Source: Flavobacterium sp. ASV13
GTDB lineage: Bacteria > Bacteroidota > Bacteroidia > Flavobacteriales > Flavobacteriaceae
Assembly: GCF_000745775.1 (NCBI RefSeq)
Contig: NZ_JQJY01000009.1
Location: 248,001-312,000 of the forward strand
Reading direction: 5' to 3'
DNA length: 64,000 nucleotides
This document shows positions 1 through 7,642 of the stretch, one piece after another. The notes under the pieces are model-generated. The model saw nothing but the letters and a program-made list of their open reading frames with translations. It searched no databases and was not told the origin of the DNA. The position numbers were made by a program, and so were the translations under genes. How positions within the stretch are numbered: the stretch's first letter is position 1; each line of letters starts with the position of its first letter.

Positions 1-617
1 GGATTGAAATGATAGCGAAGTGCTACGTAAAATCTGTTTTGATCAAAAGTATTCAGCTTGTTGTCTTTTCCGAAATTGAACATAACTTCGTCGGAAATTG
101 TACCTTTTAAGCTTCTGTTTTCTTTTTTCCAAAGATCAAAAGTCGACTGCAATCTATATCGGAATCTTAAGGCAAATGAGAAATCATCGAGTAATTCTGT
201 TCTTGAAGCTTTTTCGATAAAACGTTCTTCAAGCTGAAAACGATTGTGAAAAGTGATTTTCCCAATATCGTCAATCAAAGTAATATCTTGCTGAATTCGA
301 TATTCCGGAATTGAGAAATCAGGATCAATATTGGGATTTTGAGTATTTACATTAAAAAAAGCAAGTCCGCCTCCTAAATCTACAAGTTTGCTTGCTCTAT
401 ATCGACCCTGAACTCGGATAACAAAAAGATTTTCATGAACCGGATTTAAAAAAGCCCGATTATCAAATTCAGAATGAAGTGCCCATTTTTCGGATAAAGG
501 CAAAATGTTATAATAACGAATCCAGGCTAAAGTTTGCTGGTCGGTTTTCTTTTCATTTTGCGCCGATAAATTTGTGCCAATTAAGCCAAGTAGGAACAGT
601 AATTTGAAAAACTTCAT
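1..617 (-). CDS. DUF2490 family protein (partial, C-terminus outside window)
   Basis: The frame stays open on the minus strand from an ATG at 617 to the window edge, about 205 codons. The product begins with a Sec signal peptide (MKFFKLLFLLGLIGTNLSAQ), then shows the aromatic, arginine-rich alternating pattern of an outer-membrane beta-barrel (for example WIRYYNILPLSEKWALHSEF and later VALRYHF). This matches the DUF2490 family of Bacteroidetes, whose function is unknown. It lies downstream of the TonB receptor on the same strand, but a strong terminator separates them, so it is probably its own unit. The family call is from remembered pattern only. Confidence 0.75.
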   Translation of the reverse strand, partial: MKFFKLLFLLGLIGTNLSAQNEKKTDQQTLAWIRYYNILPLSEKWALHSEFDNRAFLNPVHENLFVIRVQGRYRASKLVDLGGGLAFFNVNTQNPNIDPDFSIPEYRIQQDITLIDDIGKITFHNRFQLEERFIEKASRTELLDDFSFALRFRYRLQSTFDLWKKENRSLKGTISDEVMFNFGKDNKLNTFDQNRFYVALRYHFN

Positions 618-716
618 CTAATCTCCATAAATTCAGGCTGCGAATATATAGAAATCAGCGTTGATTCAGTGCAGATTAAAATTTGGTTTCATTACTATTT
701 TGTGATTTCAAAGTAT

Positions 717-750
717 AAAAAAACGAGGCAGGTTTAAAAACTTGCCTCGT
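717..750 (-). terminator. Rho-independent terminator of the TonB receptor gene
   Basis: On the minus strand an ACGAGGCA / TGCCTCGT stem is followed by a run of seven T, about 30 bases after the receptor stop codon. Confidence 0.85.
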
Positions 751-782
751 AATAATAATTTTAAACAAACTAACTTAACCGC

Positions 783-3329
783 TTACAGCGAATATTTTAA
801 AGTAACTCCGTAAGTTCTTTGGTCACCAATTACCCCTGCATATTGTCCTGCGTTACCTCCGGCAGGCAACAATTGCTCATAGTAATCTTTATTCAATAAG
901 TTGCGTCCCCAGAAGTGAACAGATAGCCCTTGAGAGGCACGGAAACCTAAACGTGCATTAAAAATAGCATATCCTGGTACAACCAAATATTTTGAAGCCG
1001 ATGGACTTGAAGAAAATTCTGAACGAGCATAAGAATCAAGTGCTACAAATATTTTTCCTCTATTTCCAAAGAATGTTGCATTGTCGGAAAGCTCTCCGCC
1101 TAATGATCCTGCCCATCTTGAAGCTCCAGGCAAATCAGTTCCAGAAACATCTTTGAAAGATACCGGTGCACCAGTTTCTTCTAATGGAAGCGGAGCATTT
1201 GTAAATTTCACATATTTTCCGTCAGTATAAGTTGCAGCAGCATTTACTGTTAAATGTGAGCTAAATACGAAACTTGCATCTAATTCTGCACCTCTTACAC
1301 GTACTTTATCAGCATTTGCAAGGTATCCACGGTTTACACCTAATTCAGCAGCCTGAACGTTTGTTTGGAAATCTTTAATATCTGTATTGAAGAACGTTAA
1401 GTTGAAAATCGAATTTTTAAATGGAGACGTTTTTACTCCAACTTCATAATGATTTACTTTTTCAGGTTTGATTACAGCAAGATCCAATAACGGATTTCCT
1501 TTTGAATCTGTAGGAAGTCCAGCAACGTTTACACCAACTGGTTTGTAGCTTTTTGCATAAGTTGCATAAGCATTGATTTTGTCTGTAACTTTATAAGTCA
1601 ATGTTAAGTTTCCTGAAAAATCGGTATTGTCTGTACTTGAATCAAAAGCCTGATCAGAGTAAACTGATTTTTTCAAAGCAATTAACGCAGGATCATTAGT
1701 TTGTAAACCTCCGTAAGTTAAACGGCTGTAATGAGCATCTTTTTTATCAAAGTTATATCTTAAACCTGGTAAGACATGCAAGCGTTCTGTAATTGCCCAG
1801 TCAATTTGGCCAAATACTGCTGCACTTGAAGCTCTGATTCTAGCATCAGTTTTGATTCCGTAGCCTTCAAAAAGACCTGGAGTTTTCCATAATGGGCTAG
1901 TAGAACTTTGTGCGAATCTCCATTGTGCATTTCCAGATTCTTCTGTACCATCTGTTTGAGAAGTTTGATCAATAAAGAATACTCCCGCAACACCACTAAC
2001 TTTAGAAGTTAATTGACCTGCATAACGAACCTCTTGAGTTATCTGAGTTTGTCTTGTTGGGTTTTGAGATTTTGCTAATACTTGTAATCCTGTAAAATCC
2101 CTGTCATTTGATGGATCCCAGTTCCAGAATCTCCAAGCGGTAGTTGAAGTTAATGTTCCTGGTCCAACTTTTGTGTCAATATTAAGCGAAATACCTCCCA
2201 TGTCTTGATTTGAACGCCATGGTGTATCCTGATCAATTTTACGGTCAAAAGCATTTAAACTTGGTAATTGATAATTTAAATCTTTGATAATAGCATCAAA
2301 TTGGCGGTAAGCGGCTCTTTGAGTAGGAGCAACACCAGCTACAACCTGTGCATATCCGTCAGGACGCTGTGTTGTAATATCTGCTGCTAAAATAATATTA
2401 GTATTTACAGATGGAGTCCAAAGCAATTGACCTCTAACACCTTGATTGTTCAATGTGTTTGTTGGTCTTCCAGTTGCTACGTTGTCAATTAATCCATCTC
2501 TTTGTGTTCCTGAAAAAGAGATTCTTCCAGCAACTTTTTTACCTAAAGCTCCAGTAACCGATGCTTTAGCTTGTAAAAAGTTATAGTTTCCATAACTTAC
2601 TTCAAAATCTGCTCCTGTAGAAAAACTTGGTTTTCTAGTAGTAATATTGAAAGCACCCGAAGTTGTATTTTTTCCAAATAATGAACCTTGTGGCCCACGT
2701 AACACCTCAATTTGCTCCACATCAATAAAATCTAAAGTTGTTGCTGCAGGACGAGCATAATAAACCCCGTCAACGTAAAAACCAACTCCAGGATCGATTC
2801 CGTCATTTGTTAATCCGAAAGGAGAACCTAAACTACGAATGTTGATTCCTGTATTTCTTGGATTTGAAGAATAAAGTTGTACTGATGGAACTAATTCTTT
2901 AATACGGTTAACATTAAAAGCACCTGTTTGTTCTGCTTGTTTTCCTGTAATTACAGAAATTGCAATTGGCACATCCTGAACTTTTTCGATTCTGCGCCGT
3001 GAAGAAACAACAACTTCGACCAAAGCGTTTTCTTCATTTAAAATGATTTGTAATGGAGTTGCAGGCAAATCATCGATTTCTAATTCGGTAGTTTTATAAC
3101 CAACATATTGAATTAAAAGTGTTATTGGAAGTTTTCCCTTAGTGTCGATAGTAAATTTTCCTGTAGCGTCAGTAATTGTATTTATAGTAGTACCTTTAAT
3201 AACAACGTTTGCAGCTTCTAATGGAGTATTTTCAGTTGTTTTAACTACACCTTCGATGTTTTGTCCAAATGAGAGTGAAAAAGTTAAAACAGATAATATT
3301 GTAAGTATATTTTTAATCGAATTTTTCAT
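783..3329 (-). CDS. TonB-dependent outer-membrane receptor
   Basis: This 848-residue protein has a signal peptide ending near SLSFGQ. A carboxypeptidase-regulatory-like beta-sandwich follows (about residues 25-105, NIEGVVKTTENTPLEAANVV), then a plug domain (about 115-225, with QVEQIEVLRGPQGSLFG-like character) and a 22-strand-type barrel ending in YGVTLKYSL. It should take up a bulky ligand across the outer membrane using TonB/ExbBD energy. It is not a SusC protein and no SusD follows, so the substrate cannot be read from context. The upstream Rrf2 gene and the Cys/Met-rich mini-ORF hint at sulfur or iron-sulfur control, which would suit uptake of a sulfur-containing or iron ligand. That is inference. 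The start follows the mini-ORF stop by 51 bases. Confidence 0.9.
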   Translation of the reverse strand: MKNSIKNILTILSVLTFSLSFGQNIEGVVKTTENTPLEAANVVIKGTTINTITDATGKFTIDTKGKLPITLLIQYVGYKTTELEIDDLPATPLQIILNEENALVEVVVSSRRRIEKVQDVPIAISVITGKQAEQTGAFNVNRIKELVPSVQLYSSNPRNTGINIRSLGSPFGLTNDGIDPGVGFYVDGVYYARPAATTLDFIDVEQIEVLRGPQGSLFGKNTTSGAFNITTRKPSFSTGADFEVSYGNYNFLQAKASVTGALGKKVAGRISFSGTQRDGLIDNVATGRPTNTLNNQGVRGQLLWTPSVNTNIILAADITTQRPDGYAQVVAGVAPTQRAAYRQFDAIIKDLNYQLPSLNAFDRKIDQDTPWRSNQDMGGISLNIDTKVGPGTLTSTTAWRFWNWDPSNDRDFTGLQVLAKSQNPTRQTQITQEVRYAGQLTSKVSGVAGVFFIDQTSQTDGTEESGNAQWRFAQSSTSPLWKTPGLFEGYGIKTDARIRASSAAVFGQIDWAITERLHVLPGLRYNFDKKDAHYSRLTYGGLQTNDPALIALKKSVYSDQAFDSSTDNTDFSGNLTLTYKVTDKINAYATYAKSYKPVGVNVAGLPTDSKGNPLLDLAVIKPEKVNHYEVGVKTSPFKNSIFNLTFFNTDIKDFQTNVQAAELGVNRGYLANADKVRVRGAELDASFVFSSHLTVNAAATYTDGKYVKFTNAPLPLEETGAPVSFKDVSGTDLPGASRWAGSLGGELSDNATFFGNRGKIFVALDSYARSEFSSSPSASKYLVVPGYAIFNARLGFRASQGLSVHFWGRNLLNKDYYEQLLPAGGNAGQYAGVIGDQRTYGVTLKYSL

Positions 3330-3380
3330 TTTTATATTAAGTATATATGATTAGTAGAGTTTTTAATAAATTTTTTTTTA

Positions 3381-3491
3381 TCAACACATACACATCATAC
3401 AAGAAATGCTTTTTGCAGTTTGGAACTGACTATTTGAATTTGTTTGCAAAAGACTTTTGGTTACGCCTAATAAACTGAAATGTTCTTTCAT
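3381..3491 (-). CDS. Candidate sulfur-amino-acid leader peptide (36 aa)
   Basis: An ATG at 3491 opens a 36-codon frame on the same strand as the TonB receptor, 51 bases before it. The peptide starts MKEHFSLLGVTKSLLQ and ends CMMCMC-stop, so its last six codons all encode cysteine or methionine and the stop follows at once. A good TAnnTTTG promoter box lies 40 bases upstream. Clustered codons for one nutrient class at the end of a tiny upstream ORF are the hallmark of ribosome-stalling leader peptides. Cysteine-codon leaders are known from mycobacteria. I see no strong terminator hairpin between it and the receptor, so any control would more likely act through translation coupling or Rho. It could instead be a small functional Cys-rich peptide. 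Confidence 0.6.
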   Translation of the reverse strand: MKEHFSLLGVTKSLLQTNSNSQFQTAKSISCMMCMC

Positions 3492-3531
3492 GAGTTAAAA
3501 ATTTGTAATTGGTTTGTTAATTATTTTTTGG

Positions 3532-3539
3532 CAAATATA
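3532..3539 (-). promoter_or_regulatory. -7 promoter box (TAnnTTTG) of the leader/TonB receptor unit
   Basis: TATATTTG on the minus strand matches the Bacteroidetes -7 consensus exactly and sits 40 bases before the mini-ORF start. No clear -33 TTTG was found. The region where it should lie holds the inverted repeat at 3550-3566. Confidence 0.5.
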
Positions 3540-3549
3540 TATAATTAAT

Positions 3550-3566
3550 TCTATCGATTTACTAGA
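3550..3566 (-). promoter_or_regulatory. Candidate operator (imperfect inverted repeat) over the -33 region
   Basis: The arms TCTA and TAGA are separated by nine bases, and one side reads TTTACTAGA on the plus strand. The site overlaps the expected -33 position of the receptor promoter, directly downstream of the Rrf2 gene. A related half-site, TTTACTAAA, occurs upstream of the Rrf2 gene itself. Binding by Rrf2 is inference. Confidence 0.35.
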
Positions 3567-3584
3567 CTTTAAAAAAATATTTTT

Positions 3585-3998
3585 TTATTTTTTTACTAAT
3601 GAGGCGATTGTGATACCTTCCATAGCCTTCAAAGTTTTATCTCTAATAAGCATTAAACCATGACGCAGACTGCATTCAGACTCGGTTTTGCAATCAGAAC
3701 AAGGCTCGTAAAAATTTAAAGAAGCACATGGCAAAAGTGCAATTGCACCGTCAAATAATCGGTGAATTTCTGCCAAAGTGATGTCGTTTTTGGATTTTAT
3801 CAGATAATAACCGCCAAATTTTCCTTGTTTGCTGCTTACAAAACGTCCTCGTTTTAGATCTAAAAGAATCTGTTCTAAAAACTTTTTAGGAATGTTAGCG
3901 CCATCAGCGATTTCTATAGTTCTAGAAATGTGATTTTCGTCTTGTTCAGCTAAATAAAGTAAGGCCTTAAGGGCGTATTTTGCTTTATGTGATAACAT
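3585..3998 (-). CDS. Rrf2 family transcriptional regulator
   Basis: This 137-residue protein has the Rrf2 winged helix-turn-helix (MLSHKAKYALKALLYLA, then a recognition region around IPKKFLEQILLDLKRGRFV and the wing KFGGYYL). The C-terminal half carries cysteines 91, 100, 103 and 109 (CASLNFYEPC, SDCKTESEC), a spacing like that of redox- or Fe-S-sensing members such as IscR and NsrR. Related Rrf2 proteins also control cysteine metabolism. It lies upstream of the TonB receptor on the same strand, with a separate promoter in between, so it is a likely local regulator. The effector is unknown. Confidence 0.9.
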   Translation of the reverse strand: MLSHKAKYALKALLYLAEQDENHISRTIEIADGANIPKKFLEQILLDLKRGRFVSSKQGKFGGYYLIKSKNDITLAEIHRLFDGAIALLPCASLNFYEPCSDCKTESECSLRHGLMLIRDKTLKAMEGITIASLVKK

Positions 3999-4027
3999 CT
4001 ATGATTGAATTATGAATTGTAAATTTA

Positions 4028-4043
4028 ACTAAAATAATTTAGT
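4028..4043 (-). promoter_or_regulatory. Candidate autoregulatory operator upstream of the Rrf2 gene
   Basis: A perfect inverted repeat ACTAAA-N4-TTTAGT lies 30 bases before the Rrf2 start codon. It shares the half-site TTTACTARA with the inverted repeat before the TonB receptor promoter. Confidence 0.3.
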
Positions 4044-4076
4044 AAACCTGAAACTTGAAATTAGAAACAAAATAAA

Positions 4077-4892
4077 TTACCAACTTCCGCCTGAACCTCC
4101 ACCAGAGAATCCGCCTCCGCCAAAGCCTCCGCCGAAACCGCCGCCGCCAGATGATCCGCCACCGAAGCCTCCAAAACCGCCTCCGCCACTTCTTCCAAGA
4201 TTACTCAGAATAATAACATCAAGTAGGCTAGGACCTCCGCCGCTATTCCCAGAATTTCCTCCGCCACCTCTTTTATTACGGGAAAGTAAAATTAATACTA
4301 TTACCACAATGACGATAAATGGAAATATAGGAAAGTCTTTTCCTTTAGATTGCTTGCGTTCGCCTTTATATTTGCCTTTAAAAACATCAAAAAGCGCATC
4401 GGCACCTTTGTCAAGTCCGCGATAATAACTTCCTGCTTTAAATTCAGGGATAATAATGTTTCGGGTAATTTCTCCTCCAATTCCTGCTGTTAAACGATCT
4501 TCTAATCCATAACCAGGAGAAATCCAGATTCTTCTTTCGGCTTTAGCCAATAAAATCAAAACCCCGTTATCTTCTTTTGCTTGTCCAATTCCCCATTCCT
4601 GAGCCCATTTTGGAGTAAGAATTCCAATATCTTCCCCTTTTAAGCTTTCAATAGTAATGACAACAATTTGAGTAGAAGTTGAATCGGAATAACGAACTAG
4701 TTTTTCTTCTAATTGTGTTTTTTCAGAAGAACTTAAAACATTGGCGTAATCATAAACCGAAGTCTGGAAATCAGGTTTTTTAGGAATGTCAAACTGAGCA
4801 AAAATAGTATTGCAGATAAAAAACGCGATAAGCAAAAAAGTAAACTGAAAAATTCTATTGGAATTTGGGATTTTATTATTGGAATTTTTCAT
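4077..4892 (-). CDS. TPM domain-containing membrane protein with Gly-rich tail
   Basis: This 271-residue protein has a signal peptide and then a TPM domain (about residues 40-165; note VVITIESLKGEDIG, NGVLILLAKAERRIWISPG and YGLEDRLTAG). A single transmembrane helix follows (about 188-204, FPIFPFIVIVVIVLILL), and the tail consists almost only of glycine and serine. This is the usual build of bacterial YgcG-like TPM proteins. The TPM fold is related to a thylakoid-lumen phosphatase/photosystem II repair domain, but its bacterial role is not settled. It is three bases from the next TPM gene and follows lemA, forming a lemA-TPM-TPM operon common in Bacteroidetes. Confidence 0.88.
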   Translation of the reverse strand: MKNSNNKIPNSNRIFQFTFLLIAFFICNTIFAQFDIPKKPDFQTSVYDYANVLSSSEKTQLEEKLVRYSDSTSTQIVVITIESLKGEDIGILTPKWAQEWGIGQAKEDNGVLILLAKAERRIWISPGYGLEDRLTAGIGGEITRNIIIPEFKAGSYYRGLDKGADALFDVFKGKYKGERKQSKGKDFPIFPFIVIVVIVLILLSRNKRGGGGNSGNSGGGPSLLDVIILSNLGRSGGGGFGGFGGGSSGGGGFGGGFGGGGFSGGGSGGSW

Positions 4893-4895
4893 TAT

Positions 4896-5333
4896 TTATC
4901 CTTTTGAGATTTCGTTAGATAATTCGTTTGTGTCGCCTTCCGACCACGGAAAGTATTTTTTTAATTGTTCTCCGGCATTTGTAATTCCGTCAACAATTCC
5001 TTGTTTGAAATTGCCAGATTTAAAATGATTACTCATGATGTCTTTGGTACAATCCCAAAAATCATCGGCAACCAAATCATTAATTCCTTTGTCTCCACAA
5101 ATTACAAAACTTTTGTCTTCAACTGCAAAATAGAGCAATACGCCATTTTTTAATTTGGTTTCATCCATTCGTAATTCATGAAAAACTTCTAAAGCCCGAT
5201 CAAAATGAGCTTTAGAAGTTGTTTTTTCTATATGAACTCTAATTTCGCCAGAAGTATTATTTTCAGCCATTCGAATAGCTTCAACAATTTCCTGCTCTTC
5301 TGCTTTGGTTAAAAAATCTTCTACTTTTGACAT
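4896..5333 (-). CDS. TPM domain-containing protein (soluble)
   Basis: This 145-residue TPM-domain protein has no signal peptide or membrane segment. Recognisable parts are NNTSGEIRVHIEKTT, LKNGVLLYFAVEDKSFVICG and KGINDLVADDFW. It is the short partner of the gene at 4077-4892 and presumably acts on the inner side of the membrane. The gap to the neighbour is three bases and the gap to lemA is 55 bases, so co-transcription is likely. Biochemical function is unknown. Confidence 0.88.
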   Translation of the reverse strand: MSKVEDFLTKAEEQEIVEAIRMAENNTSGEIRVHIEKTTSKAHFDRALEVFHELRMDETKLKNGVLLYFAVEDKSFVICGDKGINDLVADDFWDCTKDIMSNHFKSGNFKQGIVDGITNAGEQLKKYFPWSEGDTNELSNEISKG

Positions 5334-5388
5334 TTGGGTAATTTTAGAGTTAAGGTTATAGATCTTAGATTTATTGTCTAAATTCTTT

Positions 5389-5973
5389 TTAGAATTTTAC
5401 TTCAACTGGTTTGTCTGCTCCGGTAGAAGCCTCGAAGTATGGTTTTTCTTTGTATTCGCTCAAGAACCAGTTGTTTGGAATTTTTAAAACATATCCGTTA
5501 TAAGTTTGTACAGATTCATTGAAACGAGTTCTAGCCGTTAAAATTTGATTTTCTGTACTTGCTAATTCGTCTTGCAATTTTAAGAAATTCTCGTTTGCTT
5601 TCAAAGTTGGATATTGTTCTACAGAAACCAATAATTTTGATAATGATGAAGTTACACCACTTTGAGCCTGGTTGAATTGTGCCAATTGCTCTGGAGTCAC
5701 ATTACTTGGATCAATAGTTACTGAAGTTGCTTTTGCACGAGCTTCGATTACTGCTGTTAAAGTTGATTTTTCAAAATCAGCAGCACCTTTAACCGTGTTT
5801 ACTAAATTTCCAATAAGGTCATTTCTTCTTTGGTAAGCTGTTTGTACGTTACCCCATTCTTTATTTACAGCTTGACTGTGCTGTAAGGCAGTGTTTTTAA
5901 TTCCAATTGACCAAAATGCGATAATAGCAATAAATGCGATAAGAATTCCTACAGGGATTAACCACTTTTTCAT
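5389..5973 (-). CDS. lemA: LemA family protein
   Basis: This 194-residue protein has one N-terminal membrane helix (about residues 5-24, LIPVGILIAFIAIIAFW) and a long helical domain. The family hallmark NEWGNVQTAYQRRNDLIGNL appears here as KEWGNVQTAYQRRNDLIGNL. It ends with the conserved YNGYVLKIPNNWF region. LemA proteins sit in the membrane with most of the chain outside, and their role is unclear. It heads the lemA-TPM-TPM cluster, with the MerR gene 34 bases upstream. Confidence 0.92.
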   Translation of the reverse strand: MKKWLIPVGILIAFIAIIAFWSIGIKNTALQHSQAVNKEWGNVQTAYQRRNDLIGNLVNTVKGAADFEKSTLTAVIEARAKATSVTIDPSNVTPEQLAQFNQAQSGVTSSLSKLLVSVEQYPTLKANENFLKLQDELASTENQILTARTRFNESVQTYNGYVLKIPNNWFLSEYKEKPYFEASTGADKPVEVKF

Positions 5974-6007
5974 ATTTGTTTTGATTTAAGTTTATTTCTA
6001 TTTTTAA

Positions 6008-6340
6008 TTACAATTCGTTTTTGATGTCGTTCAATTGTGTTTTTATGGTCTCTAATTTACGTATTATTTCGAATTTATCTAATGTTTTCTTCTGTCCCTC
6101 TTTTAAATGCGTTTTAGCGCCTTCAAGCGTGAAACCTCTTTCTTTTACCAAATGATAAATCAGCTGCAGGTTTGTAATATCTTCCGGAGTAAACATTCTG
6201 TTGCCTTTAGCATTCTTTTTTGGTTTCAGAATATCAAATTCGCTGTCCCAAAATCGTATCAATGATGCATTGACATTAAAAGCCTTGGCAACTTCGCCAA
6301 TACTGTAATATCTTTTGTCTTTTGAAAGTTCAATATGCAT
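6008..6340 (-). CDS. MerR family transcriptional regulator
   Basis: This 110-residue protein has an N-terminal MerR helix-turn-helix (about residues 11-80, YYSIGEVAKAFNVNASLIRF, then RMFTPEDITNLQLIYHLVKE) and a short coiled-coil tail instead of an effector domain. Short MerR proteins of this kind sit beside lemA and an M23 peptidase in many Flavobacteria. It may control this cluster, and no metal-binding cysteines are present. The target is unknown. Confidence 0.88.
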   Translation of the reverse strand: MHIELSKDKRYYSIGEVAKAFNVNASLIRFWDSEFDILKPKKNAKGNRMFTPEDITNLQLIYHLVKERGFTLEGAKTHLKEGQKKTLDKFEIIRKLETIKTQLNDIKNEL

Positions 6341-6386
6341 GTTTTTGTATTTCTAATTTATTTCAAAAATAACACTTTTTAAAGTA

Positions 6387-7364
6387 TTAATCTAATGATT
6401 GATTTTCCTGGTTCGCCATTTGTGAAATTGCTACATATTCGGCAGCTGAAATATTTCCGTAATAAAAATTCAGCGGATTTACGACTTTTCCATCTTTGTG
6501 GACTTCATAATGACAATGCGGACCTTCAGATCTTCCGGTACTTCCCACGTAACCAATAATGTCACCTCTTTTTACATGTTGTCCTGGTCTGCAATTGTAT
6601 TTACTTAAATGTGCATAAAGGCTTTCGTAGCCAAATCCGTGCCGAATTACAACATGATTTCCATATCCAGAAGCCGTGTTGTCAGCTCTGCTCACTACGC
6701 CGTCTCCGGTTGCATATACAGGAGCTCCTGTGTTTGCAGTGAAATCCATTCCGTTGTGCATTTTCCTCACTTTCGTGAAAGGATCAAGACGATATCCAAA
6801 ACCCGAAGCAACACGTTTTAAATTTTCATTTCGAACGGGTTGAATGGCAGGAATGGCTAATAATAAATTTTCTTTGGCTCCAGCTAATTTTAAAATTTCA
6901 TCTAAAGATTTCGACTGAATGGCCAGTTGCTTCGAAAGTTTATCAATTCTTTTCGTAGTATTTAAAACTAGCTGAGAATTATTATATCCTTCTAGCGTTT
7001 TATACCTGTCAGAACTTCTAAATCCTGCTTTTCTAATCGAATCTGGAATTTCAGCTTTGTTAAAATATACACGATAAATATTATTGTCACGTTCTTCTAA
7101 TGCGTCTGCAGCATCATCAATTTCGTCTAGTTTTTTATTTAAAATGGAATATTGAAGTTTTAAATTTTCAATTTCACGTGCCTGTAAACGATCTTTTGGA
7201 GTTTCGAAATAAGGCGTGTTAATTAAAAGAACAAAAACTAAAAAACCAAACAACGCTGAAGCCACTAAAAACAATAATGCGTAACCTATTTTTATTCTTT
7301 TTCTGGTTTTTATTTTTGTATAAGCCAGATTTTCTGAGTCGTAATAATATTTTACTTTCGCCAT
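6387..7364 (-). CDS. M23 family metallopeptidase (LytM-type)
   Basis: This 325-residue protein has an N-terminal cytoplasmic stretch and one membrane helix (about 27-49). A coiled coil follows (about 58-160), and then a C-terminal LytM domain (about 180-300). The zinc ligands are visible as H203-x3-D207 (HNGMD) and the HxH motif 283-285 (HCHYEV). It should cut peptide cross-bridges of peptidoglycan in the periplasm, or act as a regulator of such an enzyme. It is divergent from alaS. Confidence 0.92.
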   Translation of the reverse strand: MAKVKYYYDSENLAYTKIKTRKRIKIGYALLFLVASALFGFLVFVLLINTPYFETPKDRLQAREIENLKLQYSILNKKLDEIDDAADALEERDNNIYRVYFNKAEIPDSIRKAGFRSSDRYKTLEGYNNSQLVLNTTKRIDKLSKQLAIQSKSLDEILKLAGAKENLLLAIPAIQPVRNENLKRVASGFGYRLDPFTKVRKMHNGMDFTANTGAPVYATGDGVVSRADNTASGYGNHVVIRHGFGYESLYAHLSKYNCRPGQHVKRGDIIGYVGSTGRSEGPHCHYEVHKDGKVVNPLNFYYGNISAAEYVAISQMANQENQSLD

Positions 7365-7581
7365 ATTTTAAAATACGCTATTTTTGCACCTTGTAAAATA
7401 AGTTAGTCGAATAAAACTGCTAAATGTTTCAGTTATCCGACACTTTTTTTTACGAGGATTAATGATTAGATATTGGGGACTATTTTATCATTAGATAATG
7501 CGCAAAATAGACAATTTATTGTTTAAATTATAAGTTTTTTAATTTCATTATAAAAAACTTAATGCATCATCAAATGAATTA

Positions 7582-7642
7582 ATTATCTAATTATCTAGTT
7601 ATCAAATTGACACATTAAATTGACACATTTTCTAATTAAAAT
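7582..7642 (+). repeat. Octamer-periodic array ending at the alaS start codon
   Basis: Eight-base units of the type ATTNNCNN follow each other without gaps, except for one five-base unit. Examples are ATTATCTA (twice), ATTGACAC (twice) and ATTTTCTA. The last unit ends exactly one base before the alaS ATG. Two further arrays of the same family lie at 35569-35608 and 35713-35755. Confidence 0.7.

Noticed and set aside
3142..3354. Plus-strand 70-codon ORF over the 5' end of the TonB receptor gene
   Set aside because: It is antisense to the conserved signal peptide and beta-sandwich coding region and has no independent support.
7582..7642. Octamer arrays as CRISPR-like repeats
   Set aside because: Units are contiguous with no unique spacers, and no cas gene is nearby.
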